A stretch of DNA of 64,000 bases. Source: Ostreococcus mediterraneus (taxonomy: Eukaryota; Chlorophyta; Mamiellophyceae; Mamiellales; Bathycoccaceae). Shown piece after piece: positions 47,653-56,673 of this stretch. Each line of letters begins with the position of its first letter. The stretch's first letter is position 1. Below the pieces are notes generated by a model. It saw only the letters and a list, made by a program, of their open reading frames with translations, did no database searches and was not told the DNA's origin. Location of the stretch: the NCBI GenBank assembly GCA_012295225.1, contig WMKK01000010.1, forward strand, positions 372,001 to 436,000, read 5' to 3'. Made by a program: the position numbers and the translations under genes.

Positions 47653-48174
47653 ATGACGACGACGACGACGACGATGACGCGGTGGCGCGCTCGACGGTGG
47701 CGCGCGGCGCTGCTTCTCGTGATGTTGGTCGCGTTCGCGTCCGTGGTTGAGGTGCGTGCGCGCGTGGCGACGACGACGGCGACAAAGATGATGATGATGT
47801 CTTGTGATTTACTCAGACTAACCGACGGATGACCGTGTTCGTGACGCGACGACGCGCAGGGGGTGACGCCGGCACAGAAACGCAAGAAGCGCGCATCGCA
47901 ATCGAATTCGCTCGACCGCGAAATCGCGGCGAAGCGCGCGGAGTGTTTGGAGAATGTGCGCGCGGCGTGGGACGGGTGCGAGAGCGCGGACGACCCGAGC
48001 GTGTTGGAAAATTGCGTGCTGCGATGCTCGAGCGCGGCGTGCTACGCGAAGGTGTACGGCGACGATGCGTTGGAGGAGGGCGAGGTGGACATCGAGCGCG
48101 GAAGGGCGTTTCGGACGTGTTCGAGGGATGAAATGCGACACTTACGCGGATATCAAACGTTTGGGACGTCGTGA
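47653..48174 (+). CDS. Small Cys-containing secretory-pathway protein, conserved in plants
   Basis: Two exons, 47653-47751 and 47860-48174, with a 108-base intron (GTGCGT, GACTAAC, CAG); phase 0. Exon 1 gives a signal peptide: Thr-run and WRARRWRAALLLVMLVAFAS, then VVE; exon 2 continues GVTPAQKRKKRASQ. The product has 137 residues. The mature part has six Cys (RAECLEN, DGCESA, ENCVLRC, AACYAKVY, RTCSRDE) and the block DDALEEGEVDIERGRAFRTC, which resembles a short plant family with DPLEEGEID as I remember it. So it is a small ER or secreted protein of unknown function. Exon 2 alone has no ATG near its start, which supports the splice. Confidence 0.78.
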
Positions 48175-48313
48175 GCCGAGGCTCGACCCGGCGGTAGAGA
48201 TTAGCGAGCTAGAGATAGTTAATACATCACTCATGATATTAGTCACCGGCGAGGCGTGTGGTAAATCAAACGCCACGCGCCGTATTGCATTCAACGCGAA
48301 ACTGTGCTTACGA

Positions 48314-48768
48314 TTAGGCGTCATCCGACGCGCCCGGCATCGCGAACACACCCTTTTGCGCATACACCGCCGCCATGAGGAGCACATCCGCCGAGAAAAC
48401 CCCAGCGAACGACTTCCACACGAACGGAATCAACACATTCACCAACGGAATCGCCACGAATAACAAGTTCAACGCATCCTTTTCCTTGGCGTCGCAGTCC
48501 CGAGCGCGTAACGACGGCACCGTAAACATCCACACGCTCCACATCCCCATCAATCGCGCAATCGACGGCTCATCGCTCGGTGCGATGACATTAAACGCCA
48601 ACAACCCACCGACGACGATCGCCGCGTACGCCTGCACCTCAAACACCGTATACAATACGCTTCCTTTATACGCCGGGTTCTTCTTCGCCGTGCTCGAACG
48701 CGGCGCAAACGTCGTCGCCGTCTTCTTTGCAAACTTGCTCAAATTCTTCTCCAAATCCGCATCCGAAA

Positions 48769-48800
<32 letters not shown>

Positions 48801-48967
48801 TCACCCGCCTCATCATCAGACGCCTTCAACACCACCGACCGACGCATCGCCATCGCCATCGTCATCATCGCCCGGTCGCTCTTCCCCGACGTCACGCGAC
48901 GCACCGCGCCACGCCGGCGCCCAACCATCACTCGCGTCGCCGTCATCGTCAGCGTCATCGTCGACAT
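48314..48967 (-). CDS. Chloroplast membrane protein, RPH1-like
   Basis: The protein has 217 residues from the ATG at 48967 (MSTMTLTMTATRVMVGRRRG), a transit peptide; the frame upstream reaches only a GTG. After a Thr-run and Lys/Ser linker come four likely membrane helices: VLYTVFEVQAYAAIVVGGLL, then RLMGMWSVWMFTVPSL, LNLLFVAIPLVNVLIPFVWK and SADVLLMAAVYA. The block SDEPSIARLMGMWSVWMFTV and RARDCDAKEKDALN resemble the plant chloroplast protein RESISTANCE TO PHYTOPHTHORA 1 from memory. A thylakoid or envelope location is likely; molecular function is unknown. It is convergent with the small secretory protein gene. Confidence 0.8.
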
Positions 48968-49143
48968 CGTCGCGCCTCTGGTACGCTCGGTCGCGCGGCG
49001 TCGTGTGCGGCGCGCGAAGCGAACGCGTCGCGCGTGGATAAGCGTCGTTGGCGGTCGCACGTGTTACCGGTGTACGCGTGAAACACCAAAACATCACGCA
49101 ATTCCGTGCGACAATCGACGACGCGAGACGAGAGAGCGGCGAG

Positions 49144-49755
49144 ATGGCGTCTTCGATCGCACGCGATGGGAGCATGGACCCGACGCTGATCGATGTGGCG
49201 CTCACGCCCGAGGAGAGCGCGGCGCGGGCGAATCGTAAGGTGCGATTTCGGCAGCATTTGGTGCAGACGCACGCGGAAAAGGAGCTCGTGGATGCGTTTG
49301 CGAGGATGTATAGGATGAATGAGACGCCGGAGGATCCGTTGGAGTGGTTGTTGACGTATTTTGAGCGGGATATGCACGCGCAGATGGAGCGTGCGGAGAA
49401 GCTGGCGGTGAATTATAAGCGCGAGCTGCAGAAGGCGGAGAGCGAGCGGGAGGAGTTGTTGGCCAAGGTGAATACGTTGGAGGAGAACGTGCGTTCGCTG
49501 AAGACGGCGAATGATGATTTAAAGGAGATTGCAAATCGTCGAGTGCTTGGGGTGGTGGATGATGGCGGGTTTGGTGGTGGGGGCAACAGCGACACTGAAG
49601 CGCTTAAAGAGGCTGTCGCGCGCGACGCAAAGAAGGAGAAAAAGGAAAAGAAGGAGAAGAAGGAGAAGAAGTCCAAAAAGGAGAAGAAAGAGAAGAAAGA
49701 TACGAGCGCGAGTCGTTCAGGAAAGGCGCCGAGTGACAGGTCGGATACAGATTAG
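49144..49755 (+). CDS. MYCBP-like coiled-coil protein with Lys-rich tail
   Basis: The protein has 203 residues from the ATG at 49144 (MASSIARDGSMDPTLIDVAL). Residues 35-90 resemble the dimerisation/docking fold of c-Myc-binding protein (MYCBP): VRFRQHLVQTHAEKELVDAF, then EDPLEWLLTYFERD, compared with the LTKVLVALYEEP and LDFLKHHLG pattern. A coiled coil follows (ERAEKLAVNYKRELQKAESE), then a Gly-rich hinge and a tail of KKEKKEKKEKK repeats (about 175-192). In flagellated algae the homologue FAP174 is axonemal, but the Mamiellales genus suggested here lacks flagella, so another A-kinase-anchor-like role is likely. The family link is moderate. Confidence 0.68.
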   Translation: MASSIARDGSMDPTLIDVALTPEESAARANRKVRFRQHLVQTHAEKELVDAFARMYRMNETPEDPLEWLLTYFERDMHAQMERAEKLAVNYKRELQKAESEREELLAKVNTLEENVRSLKTANDDLKEIANRRVLGVVDDGGFGGGGNSDTEALKEAVARDAKKEKKEKKEKKEKKSKKEKKEKKDTSASRSGKAPSDRSDTD

Positions 49756-49875
49756 AAGTCGCGTGGGCGCGAAGGCCAGTTAATTAGCCGAGCAACGAGT
49801 TAACCGCCGCGTCATGTAATGTTGAAAATGCACTGTACTGTAAGCATAATTGCACGAGTCTAAAGTTGTGTTAGT

Positions 49876-52800
49876 CTAAGTGTACAAGCTATCGGCGAAC
49901 ACGATGCCGTGACGCAAACTTTCCGCGCCCTTTTCAAATTTTTCAGCCAACTCGGTGTCGCCGACGGCGATGCAGGCGCGATGTAGCTCCATCATCAACT
50001 CGTCAAGACGACGCATGGCGCGAATGATTGTGCCTTCAAAGAGGTCAGTCTTTTTGACGATTTCTGCAAACGACTCGCCCGTCGCCCAGCAATAAACGAT
50101 TTCAACCATGGTGGGCTTGAATGACTCTACAAATTCTTCGACGTCGATTTCGAGTTTGCATTCGAGCTGAATTTGAGCAATTTCACGCGCGGAGTCTTGC
50201 AACGCTTTGAGAGGCTTCGCCAGTGCCTTGGCAGACTTATTCATCGATGAGGTGTTGCTCTTTTCTACCGGCATGAAGCACGACGCCAGGGCGACGAGCT
50301 CGTGCGGAGTGAGACCTTGAAATACACCGTTGAACATGAGTTCGGTGACGAGCAACTCATCCGCCGTGTCAACCTCGCACGCGGCTCTGCCCTTTGTGAG
50401 CACTACACCATCTGCGTCAATGTGACCAAGTTTCTTGAGTACTTTGCTTCGTGATTTCAGGTCGTCCCGAAACTTTGTGAGCTCGTTGGATTGAATCTTC
50501 GATTTTAATTCCGCCGCTTGCGCGAGGAGTTGTGATTTTTGCTCAAACACGTCAATCTTTGCCGTCAACGCGCTATTCTTGCGCGCGTCAGCTTCGCTAT
50601 ACAACGCATGCGTTTGAAACGCCTCTCGCAGAGCACCGAGTGAGCGATAAGTATTGATGAACTTCACATCAGTAATCTTCATGTCGGCAATAGGATCAAT
50701 CAAAGGCAGTTCTTGGCCGTTGTCAATAAACTTTTTTGTCACCGCTTCGACAGCCAGCCACACACTTTGGCGCGCGTCGGTGGTGCGTAAGTCATCCGGA
50801 AGAGTCAAACGCATGGCACTAATGGCGTCGACGAGGTGCATGCCAACTGGTACGATTTCAGTTGAGTTGTCTTTGTCCGCTTCATCATTCACCGGTACGA
50901 GTTTGCCCTGCGCAGCACCCGGGCCACATCTAAGCAAAACGTCCAGCACGTGCGTGGTGCTGCCCTTGGCATCTTTCACCGGGAGCGCGTGCACGATAAC
51001 GCCCCATCCCCAGTTAGTGTCACCGTCGCGGACACGAATCAAACGTCCCGATGAGAAGAAACGCAAGCAATTGGACGGTTCTAGCATCGCGCGCATGACT
51101 GATTTTTCTGCGTCTCTGTATTCTCGACGAAGTTTGATGTACTCTTGAATCTCCTCTCCACCGACGGCTTTTATCTTTGCTGCTTGTTCCTCAACCTCCG
51201 CGAGCTTGACTTTCATGTCTGGTAGCTGTTTGGCGTGCTGGAACTGATGAAACGATCGGGAGATGACATACTCGGCGTCAATGGTTCCCGTCGCGCGCTT
51301 CAACAAGTTCAAAATGCTATAATAACTCAACTTGAATTCTGAATTCAACGGTTGAGGCTGTCCGAGAATCATTTCTTTCATCGCGAGCTCCTCCATGCGT
51401 TCGTCGCACATGACGATGCATATACCTCGATCGTCTTTGCCGCGCCGACCGGCACGACCAGCCATTTGCGTGTACTCGCCCGGCGCCAGCACGCGCATAT
51501 CGGTGCCGTCAAATTTCTTCACTTGCGTGAAAATAACCGTCCGCGCGGGCATATTCAACCCCATGGCGAACGTTTCCGTGGCAAACAAGCACTTAATGAG
51601 TGATTCGGAGAATAAAATCTCAATCAACTCTTTCAACACGGGGAGTAAACCCGAGTGATGAATACCGATGCCAGCTTCAAGAAGCGGCAAAATCGCTTGC
51701 ACCGCCGTCAATTCGCGGTCCTCCTCGGACAAGTTTAACATTGCCGCGTTATACACTTCCCGCACTTGCTCCGACTCTTCTGGAGTATTGAAATTTAATT
51801 TCGATACGAATTTCGCGTACTCTTCGCACTCGCGCCGGCTAAAACTAAACACAATCACGGGGAAGAATGTCTTCTCCTTCACCATGCGCACGATGCGTAA
51901 AATGTCGGCATCGCCTTGCGAACCGCCGCCACGACCTCGACCGCCTCCGCGGCCACGACCGCCCCCCCGACCACCACCACCTCCTCGACCACTGCCACCG
52001 CCACTCGTGCCTGCCTTTTCAGCCCCGTCAGCGATGGCTTGCTGCAAACGAGCAAAGTTATCCGATCGAAATTCGCTTCGCTCGTTGACAACTAAGTGCA
52101 ACCCGCTTCCACCTTTTGGAAACGCGTAGTGCTGTAACGGCGTCGGTCGATGGTCAGTGTACACCACGTGACACGGGTGATTATGCAAACTCGTAACCCA
52201 TTGCGCAAACTCGAACGCATTCGGCAGCGTCGCGCTTAAAAACACCAAACGCGCATCCTTGGGAGCGAATATAATCGACTCTTCCCACACCACTCCGCGT
52301 TCTCGATCTCGCATGTAATGCACCTCATCGAATATGATCCACTTTACCTCGCGAATCACATCACCTCCACGGTATAACATCGATCTCAGCACCTCTGTGG
52401 TCATCACAATACACGTAGAATTTGGATTAATCGACGCGTCGCCCGTCATCAACCCGACGTCCCCAAACTCCTCGCTCAACTCTCTAAACTTTTGATTACT
52501 CAACGCCTTGAGGGGCGATGTGTAAATCACCCGCTGCTTATCGCGAAATGCCATCGCAATCGCATACTCCGCCACGACAGTCTTCCCTGCAGACGTGTGC
52601 GCGGCAACGAGGACGCTTTCGTTGCGTTCGAGCACCGCTGTCGCCGTCGCTTGAAAAGCATCCAACGTAAACGGGTACTCCTTCGCGGGCGTCCCGCGAA
52701 ACACCGGGTCATGCAGCGCGGCGAGATCACCCGTCCAATCTCTCGGCATCGCGACTTCGTGCACGCAAGACGTGCGCGCGGATGATGGCGTACGCGCCAC

Positions 52801-52962
52801 ATCACTCACCGGCGGCTGCGCATCGACATCACCATCACCATCGTCGTCGTTTACTTTCCGTCGTTTCGCCGCGTCGCGCGTCGCTGCGGACGTCGCGCTC
52901 ACGGAACTATGCGCCGTGGGTAACTCGTGCGCCATCGCCGCGTCGGCGCTCGGCGGCGGCAT
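49876..52962 (-). CDS. MTR4: MTR4 (Ski2-like) nuclear exosome RNA helicase
   Basis: DExH RNA helicase that feeds RNA to the nuclear exosome. The ATG at 52962 (MPPPSADAAMAHELPTAHSS) gives 1028 residues; an in-frame ATG at 53034 would add 24. Core motifs: VLVAAHTSAGKTVVAEYAIA, YTSPLKALSNQKF, FDEVHYMRDRERG, FLSATLPN, then in RecA2 PVIVFSFSRRECEEYA, FATETFAMGLNMPARTV and QMAGRAGRRG. The arch/KOW insert (SNCLRFFSSGRLIRV; TNWGWGVIV) and C-terminal helical DSHCT domain (EYVISRSFHQFQHAK; EIVYCWATGESFAEI) are complete. Oddly the linker between the two RecA domains contains an RGG/GRG-repeat run of about 30 residues in place of the usual short basic loop. SKI2 is a less likely alternative because of length. 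Confidence 0.93.
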   Translation of the reverse strand: MPPPSADAAMAHELPTAHSSVSATSAATRDAAKRRKVNDDDGDGDVDAQPPVSDVARTPSSARTSCVHEVAMPRDWTGDLAALHDPVFRGTPAKEYPFTLDAFQATATAVLERNESVLVAAHTSAGKTVVAEYAIAMAFRDKQRVIYTSPLKALSNQKFRELSEEFGDVGLMTGDASINPNSTCIVMTTEVLRSMLYRGGDVIREVKWIIFDEVHYMRDRERGVVWEESIIFAPKDARLVFLSATLPNAFEFAQWVTSLHNHPCHVVYTDHRPTPLQHYAFPKGGSGLHLVVNERSEFRSDNFARLQQAIADGAEKAGTSGGGSGRGGGGGRGGGRGRGGGRGRGGGSQGDADILRIVRMVKEKTFFPVIVFSFSRRECEEYAKFVSKLNFNTPEESEQVREVYNAAMLNLSEEDRELTAVQAILPLLEAGIGIHHSGLLPVLKELIEILFSESLIKCLFATETFAMGLNMPARTVIFTQVKKFDGTDMRVLAPGEYTQMAGRAGRRGKDDRGICIVMCDERMEELAMKEMILGQPQPLNSEFKLSYYSILNLLKRATGTIDAEYVISRSFHQFQHAKQLPDMKVKLAEVEEQAAKIKAVGGEEIQEYIKLRREYRDAEKSVMRAMLEPSNCLRFFSSGRLIRVRDGDTNWGWGVIVHALPVKDAKGSTTHVLDVLLRCGPGAAQGKLVPVNDEADKDNSTEIVPVGMHLVDAISAMRLTLPDDLRTTDARQSVWLAVEAVTKKFIDNGQELPLIDPIADMKITDVKFINTYRSLGALREAFQTHALYSEADARKNSALTAKIDVFEQKSQLLAQAAELKSKIQSNELTKFRDDLKSRSKVLKKLGHIDADGVVLTKGRAACEVDTADELLVTELMFNGVFQGLTPHELVALASCFMPVEKSNTSSMNKSAKALAKPLKALQDSAREIAQIQLECKLEIDVEEFVESFKPTMVEIVYCWATGESFAEIVKKTDLFEGTIIRAMRRLDELMMELHRACIAVGDTELAEKFEKGAESLRHGIVFADSLYT

Positions 52963-53093
52963 CCGTGTCGTCGGCGATGTTGTGTCGCGCGCGCGGCGCA
53001 CTGGAGCCGCTGCATTCGTCGGCGCGCGATACATTCGCGTGCGTCGACGCCACCGTCGCCGAGAGCGCAGCGAAGACCGTCGAGCGCGCTGAG

Positions 53094-53126
53094 ATGTCGC
53101 TCTTCGCGCGCGCCGCGGCGCGGACG

Positions 53127-53158
<32 letters not shown>

Positions 53159-53567
53159 GGCGGCGCAGGACGAGGACACGGAGGTGTATGCGAATGGTGT
53201 CGCGTTCTCTCGCGCGGCATCGTGGCTCGGTGCGAGCGCGTCGCTGACACACGAGACGTTCGCTGCGCTTGAGACGTCTGAGCACGTACAGACGACTGGG
53301 TACCGCACACCGCGGCTCGGGCTCGGGGCGACGCATAAGAAGAGGGCGGTGGAGGCGCACAACGCGGCGACGCATAAAGCGCTCACGAAAAGCGTGGCGA
53401 GGCAACAATACGCGCTGGAACGTAAAGCGCGCGAAGAGGCATTGGCGGCTGAAGAAAGTGATAGTGATAGCGAGGATGATCGATCGAAGGCGTTGGAACG
53501 CGGGAAGAAGTCTCGTGGAGTGTACGGACGGGACGCGCCGTCGAAGAAGAAGAAGCAGAAGAAGTAA
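53094..53567 (+). CDS. Small basic, Lys-tailed protein (probably nucleolar)
   Basis: The protein has 157 residues from the ATG at 53094 (MSLFARAAARTAAAAADDDD). An Ala/Asp-rich head is followed by a conserved-looking middle (YRTPRLGLGATHKKRAVEAH) and a basic helix (VARQQYALERKAREEALAAE), an acidic Ser/Asp patch (SDSDSEDD) and a Lys tail (PSKKKKQKK). Composition is typical of nucleolar ribosome-biogenesis proteins, which would fit a divergent partner of MTR4 (131 bases between starts). No family is identified with confidence. Confidence 0.75.
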
Positions 53568-53607
53568 GAATCACAGAGGGAATTCGTATGTAATAAAATG
53601 TAGCGCG

Positions 53608-55416
53608 CTAGATTTCTAATGGCTTGTGTACGACGTACTCTATGGCTCCGACGTCGTTGGCGACGGATTCTACGCCCACGCGTTCAAGAAGCTTTTCGCT
53701 CGCTTGTAAGCGCATCGATAAAAGCGCCCAAGCAATGACTTGACATTCGGCATGCGTGTATTCATCGAGATGATCATCGACGACGGCATTTAAGACACGC
53801 ACAATATCGTCAAGATCGCGTTCATGACCATCAAACTTCAAGTGCAAACGAGCAAAGGATTGAATGATTGTGCGCGTCTCCTGCGCCGAAGCCGCTGAAG
53901 AGTTGGCGATGAAGGCTCGCATGACGTTCTGCAACGCCTCCTTCCCGATATCCGTTTCGCACGTCGCAAATGACCACAACATCAACGTCATATTTTGTGG
54001 GACAACAGCGTATGCACCGACATTGTTAATAAATATGTCTCGTGCGAGCATGAAAAGCTTGGGATTTGTGCATCGTAGCGAAACGAGCGAATACATTGTC
54101 GGCGCGAGCTCTTTCGGTGAGAACGCGTGCACGCTCCGTCTAATAGCGTTCGATACGGATTCCATGAAATGTGCGTGAAGGGGGTATTCACTATCCGTTG
54201 GACGCATGCGATTCAATGACCAAGCAATCATGCACAGCGCACGTTGCGATAGTTCCGGGAGCTCGCTCAAAATCTTCTCGTGAGCGGCGCTGTGAAAGTC
54301 TGCATCTTCAAATCCTGGGTGTGTTCGACCCAGACGAGCAATGGCGTAGAGTGTAATGGCCACATCGCGAGATTTATTCGCGTCATCTGGCTGCGAAATC
54401 GGTCTCAGAAGCCGTTTTCGCATGGCGTCATGGACAACAGATACGTGCTCGATGGAGACGAGCTCGCGGTCGAGCGCGTCTAGTTTCGCATAACTCCACG
54501 ACAATCCCGCTAGTGCCGACAGCGTCGTTGTCTCATCATCGATCACGATTGCATTTGTGAGCGATTGCATGATATCCACTGTCAATGCATCAGCTGCTTG
54601 CGCCTCTATCACGTCATGCAAGATGTACGATGTTTGCGTCGGTGTCAACGCGTCGGCGTTTCGAGCCGCCGCTTTTAAGATGGCCTCCACCGCACTACGC
54701 GGCAGTGCCTTCGCATCACCATGAATAATCTTATAAATCTCCAATAAGTGTTTCAACGTCGCACACATCTCCCCGCCGGCGTGCTCGTTGCCATTCGCAC
54801 GAAACGTTGTAAAAAGCCGCGTCGCCGACGCGCTCGCCGCCGTCGCGAACGCTGTCAATGACGCTCGCAATTCAGCATCATTGCCCCTTCGGCGCTTGAA
54901 CACGTTTGAAACGCCCCATAACACGCTACTCAAGGCTCGAAGACTCACACCGTCGCCTTCGCGCTCGATTCGTGCCGTGGCTGAATTGATGAGCTCGGCG
55001 ACGGGCGCTTCAAAGCCGCTCTGGTGCGCGGAGTGCAGCAGTCTAGCCATCACGTGCACGCTCAACCCATCGATATCGGCAAGCAGTGCTTGGACCAGTT
55101 TCGCTTCCACGTCGTCGGCGTCGGCGTCGAATATCGACGTCTTCTCCGACGCGAAGGACGCGGCTCGAGCCACCGCGGTCACCGCCGCGTGCGCCGACAA
55201 CGCCTTAACTTCACGCACAGCAGCACAAAGTTCCTCCATCGTTCGTGCAGAAGACACCGCCGTTTTACCTCCATCGCGATCGATCGGTGCGAGCTCGGCG
55301 CGTCGGGCTCGCGCGGCTTCAAGAACAGCGGACGCGTCCACGGCGGTTGACGCAGACGCAAACGTCGCGCGTGCTCGAGCTCGGGCGAGCCTGAACGACG
55401 CGCGAAGGGTGAACAT
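53608..55416 (-). CDS. Mitochondrial helical-repeat protein, FASTK/OPR-like
   Basis: The protein has 602 residues from the ATG at 55416 (MFTLRASFRLARARARATFA), a mitochondrial-type presequence. The rest is degenerate helix-turn-helix repeats of about 35-38 residues with the recurring core A..L(Y/W)S(L/F)A.L: ALSSVLWGVSNV, TTLSALAGLSWSYAKL, VAITLYAIARLG, RALCMIAWSLNRM, LAPTMYSLVSLR, MTLMLWSFATC, TIIQSFARLHL and CQVIAWALLSMR. This pattern belongs to FASTK-, OPR- and TBC2-like organellar RNA-binding proteins. No RAP domain is seen at the C-terminus. A role in organellar RNA stability or translation is inferred. Confidence 0.8.
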   Translation of the reverse strand: MFTLRASFRLARARARATFASASTAVDASAVLEAARARRAELAPIDRDGGKTAVSSARTMEELCAAVREVKALSAHAAVTAVARAASFASEKTSIFDADADDVEAKLVQALLADIDGLSVHVMARLLHSAHQSGFEAPVAELINSATARIEREGDGVSLRALSSVLWGVSNVFKRRRGNDAELRASLTAFATAASASATRLFTTFRANGNEHAGGEMCATLKHLLEIYKIIHGDAKALPRSAVEAILKAAARNADALTPTQTSYILHDVIEAQAADALTVDIMQSLTNAIVIDDETTTLSALAGLSWSYAKLDALDRELVSIEHVSVVHDAMRKRLLRPISQPDDANKSRDVAITLYAIARLGRTHPGFEDADFHSAAHEKILSELPELSQRALCMIAWSLNRMRPTDSEYPLHAHFMESVSNAIRRSVHAFSPKELAPTMYSLVSLRCTNPKLFMLARDIFINNVGAYAVVPQNMTLMLWSFATCETDIGKEALQNVMRAFIANSSAASAQETRTIIQSFARLHLKFDGHERDLDDIVRVLNAVVDDHLDEYTHAECQVIAWALLSMRLQASEKLLERVGVESVANDVGAIEYVVHKPLEI

Positions 55417-55560
55417 CGCGCACTCCACGACCTGTCGACGACGACGCGATGTGCGCGTACGTGCGCTACGACAGCGGTGTCGGTACGGCGAACGAGGACG
55501 CGGCGAGCTTTGAGGCGCGCGGCACAAATGAAAAAAGTTGCGTTTCGAGTCTTGTTCTAA

Positions 55561-56247
55561 TTACAACGCGTGATCAAGCAATCCGAATGCGATAGCCTGA
55601 TCGACGCCCATGTACGTATCGCGCGCCATCATGGCTTCGAGTTCATCCGGGTCTTGTCCGGTGTATCTCGCGATGAACGCCACTTGCGCCTTTGCGTTTC
55701 TATTCAACTCTTTGGCTTGAATCTTCACCTCTATCGACGTCCCGGCCAAACCCCCGAGCGGCTGACTCAAAATAATTCGCGAGCTTTGCATGCCATAACG
55801 CTTGCCCTTATCCCCAGCCGCGACTAACATCACCGGCGGCCCCGCCACGCATCCGAGTGCGACGGTAGAAATCGGACACGACACGTACTCCATCGTATCC
55901 AAAATCGCCGTCACGCAATACTGCGTCCCCGCCGTACAGTTCACGTACACCTTAATCTCCTCATCCGGCCCTTCCGCCTCGAGCGCGAGTAATCTCGCAC
56001 ACGTATCCGCGGCCACGTCCTCATCAATACGCGATCCAAGGAAAATAATACGGTTCGACGTCAACGACGAAAACACATCCTCCATCCCGCCGTAGCCATC
56101 GGGCACGACCACGCGCACCGTTTCTGGTCCATTCCGCGTCGCCGACGCCGCCGCCACCGCACCGCGACGTCTCGCGCCCGCGACGCACCGCGCACGCGCG
56201 CCCGCGGTCGCCACGGGCGCAGAAAACACCCCAAACGCACGGCTCAT
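55561..56247 (-). CDS. Plastid ClpR-type subunit (catalytically dead ClpP)
   Basis: Subunit of the chloroplast Clp protease core. The protein has 228 residues, ATG at 56247; residues 1-45 look like a transit peptide. The ClpP fold is clear: NRIIFLGSRIDEDVA, KVYVNCTAGTQYCVTAILDTM, GDKGKRYGMQSSRIILSQPL and YTGQDPDELEAMMARDTYMG. The active-site Ser position reads Gly136 (GCVAGPPVM against GQAASMGAF) and the His position is Ser161 (ILSQPLGG against IHQPLGG). It is therefore a ClpR subunit; I do not assign R1-R4. The inactive status is read directly from the residues, assuming the alignment. Confidence 0.9.
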   Translation of the reverse strand: MSRAFGVFSAPVATAGARARCVAGARRRGAVAAASATRNGPETVRVVVPDGYGGMEDVFSSLTSNRIIFLGSRIDEDVAADTCARLLALEAEGPDEEIKVYVNCTAGTQYCVTAILDTMEYVSCPISTVALGCVAGPPVMLVAAGDKGKRYGMQSSRIILSQPLGGLAGTSIEVKIQAKELNRNAKAQVAFIARYTGQDPDELEAMMARDTYMGVDQAIAFGLLDHAL

Positions 56248-56673
56248 CGAACCTCACCAAAGAACCCTAAACAAATGTCTCGATGGATGTCGCTCGTTCG
56301 CGCGCTCGTGTCTCGACGACTGGATGCGTTCGCGCGACGCACGCACGCACACCGCTCGAGTGGCGATTGGATTCGGGCGATGCGAGCACCGGCTGGCGCG
56401 CTGCTGAGTGACGCGCGCCGCGCGGGGCGACCGAGAGGGGCGCCCCAGAAGATGAGCTCGAAAATGCAGAATCGACCAATCATGACCAGGTAAGGGGGGA
56501 CTCGAAACACGATAGTGAACACAATGACGGATTTCATTCTTTTGTGAACACCAAAGACCACCACTGGCGCGTCGCACATCGCCACCGCGCGACGCGCGCG
56601 AGCCGCCGACGGGTGATCATCGCGCGCGAGGACGTCGCACAGTGATTCGTTCGTTGAATCACGCGCGTGGGCG
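56248..56673. promoter_or_regulatory. ClpR/CTL divergent spacer with an open frame
   Basis: 426 bases between the start codons. An ATG-started frame at 56275-56493 reads Arg-rich, presequence-like residues and meets a GTAAGG at 56490; joined to an AG at 56642 it would be in frame with the CTL start. No GACTRAC is present in that interval and the donor is unlike the others here, so I do not include it as a gene. Confidence 0.3.

Noticed and set aside
56275-56642. Upstream exon giving the choline-transporter-like protein an extra 71-residue start
   Set aside because: The splice would be in frame, but the donor GTAAGG is unlike the others here, no GACTRAC lies in the supposed intron, and the SLC44 N-terminus is already complete.
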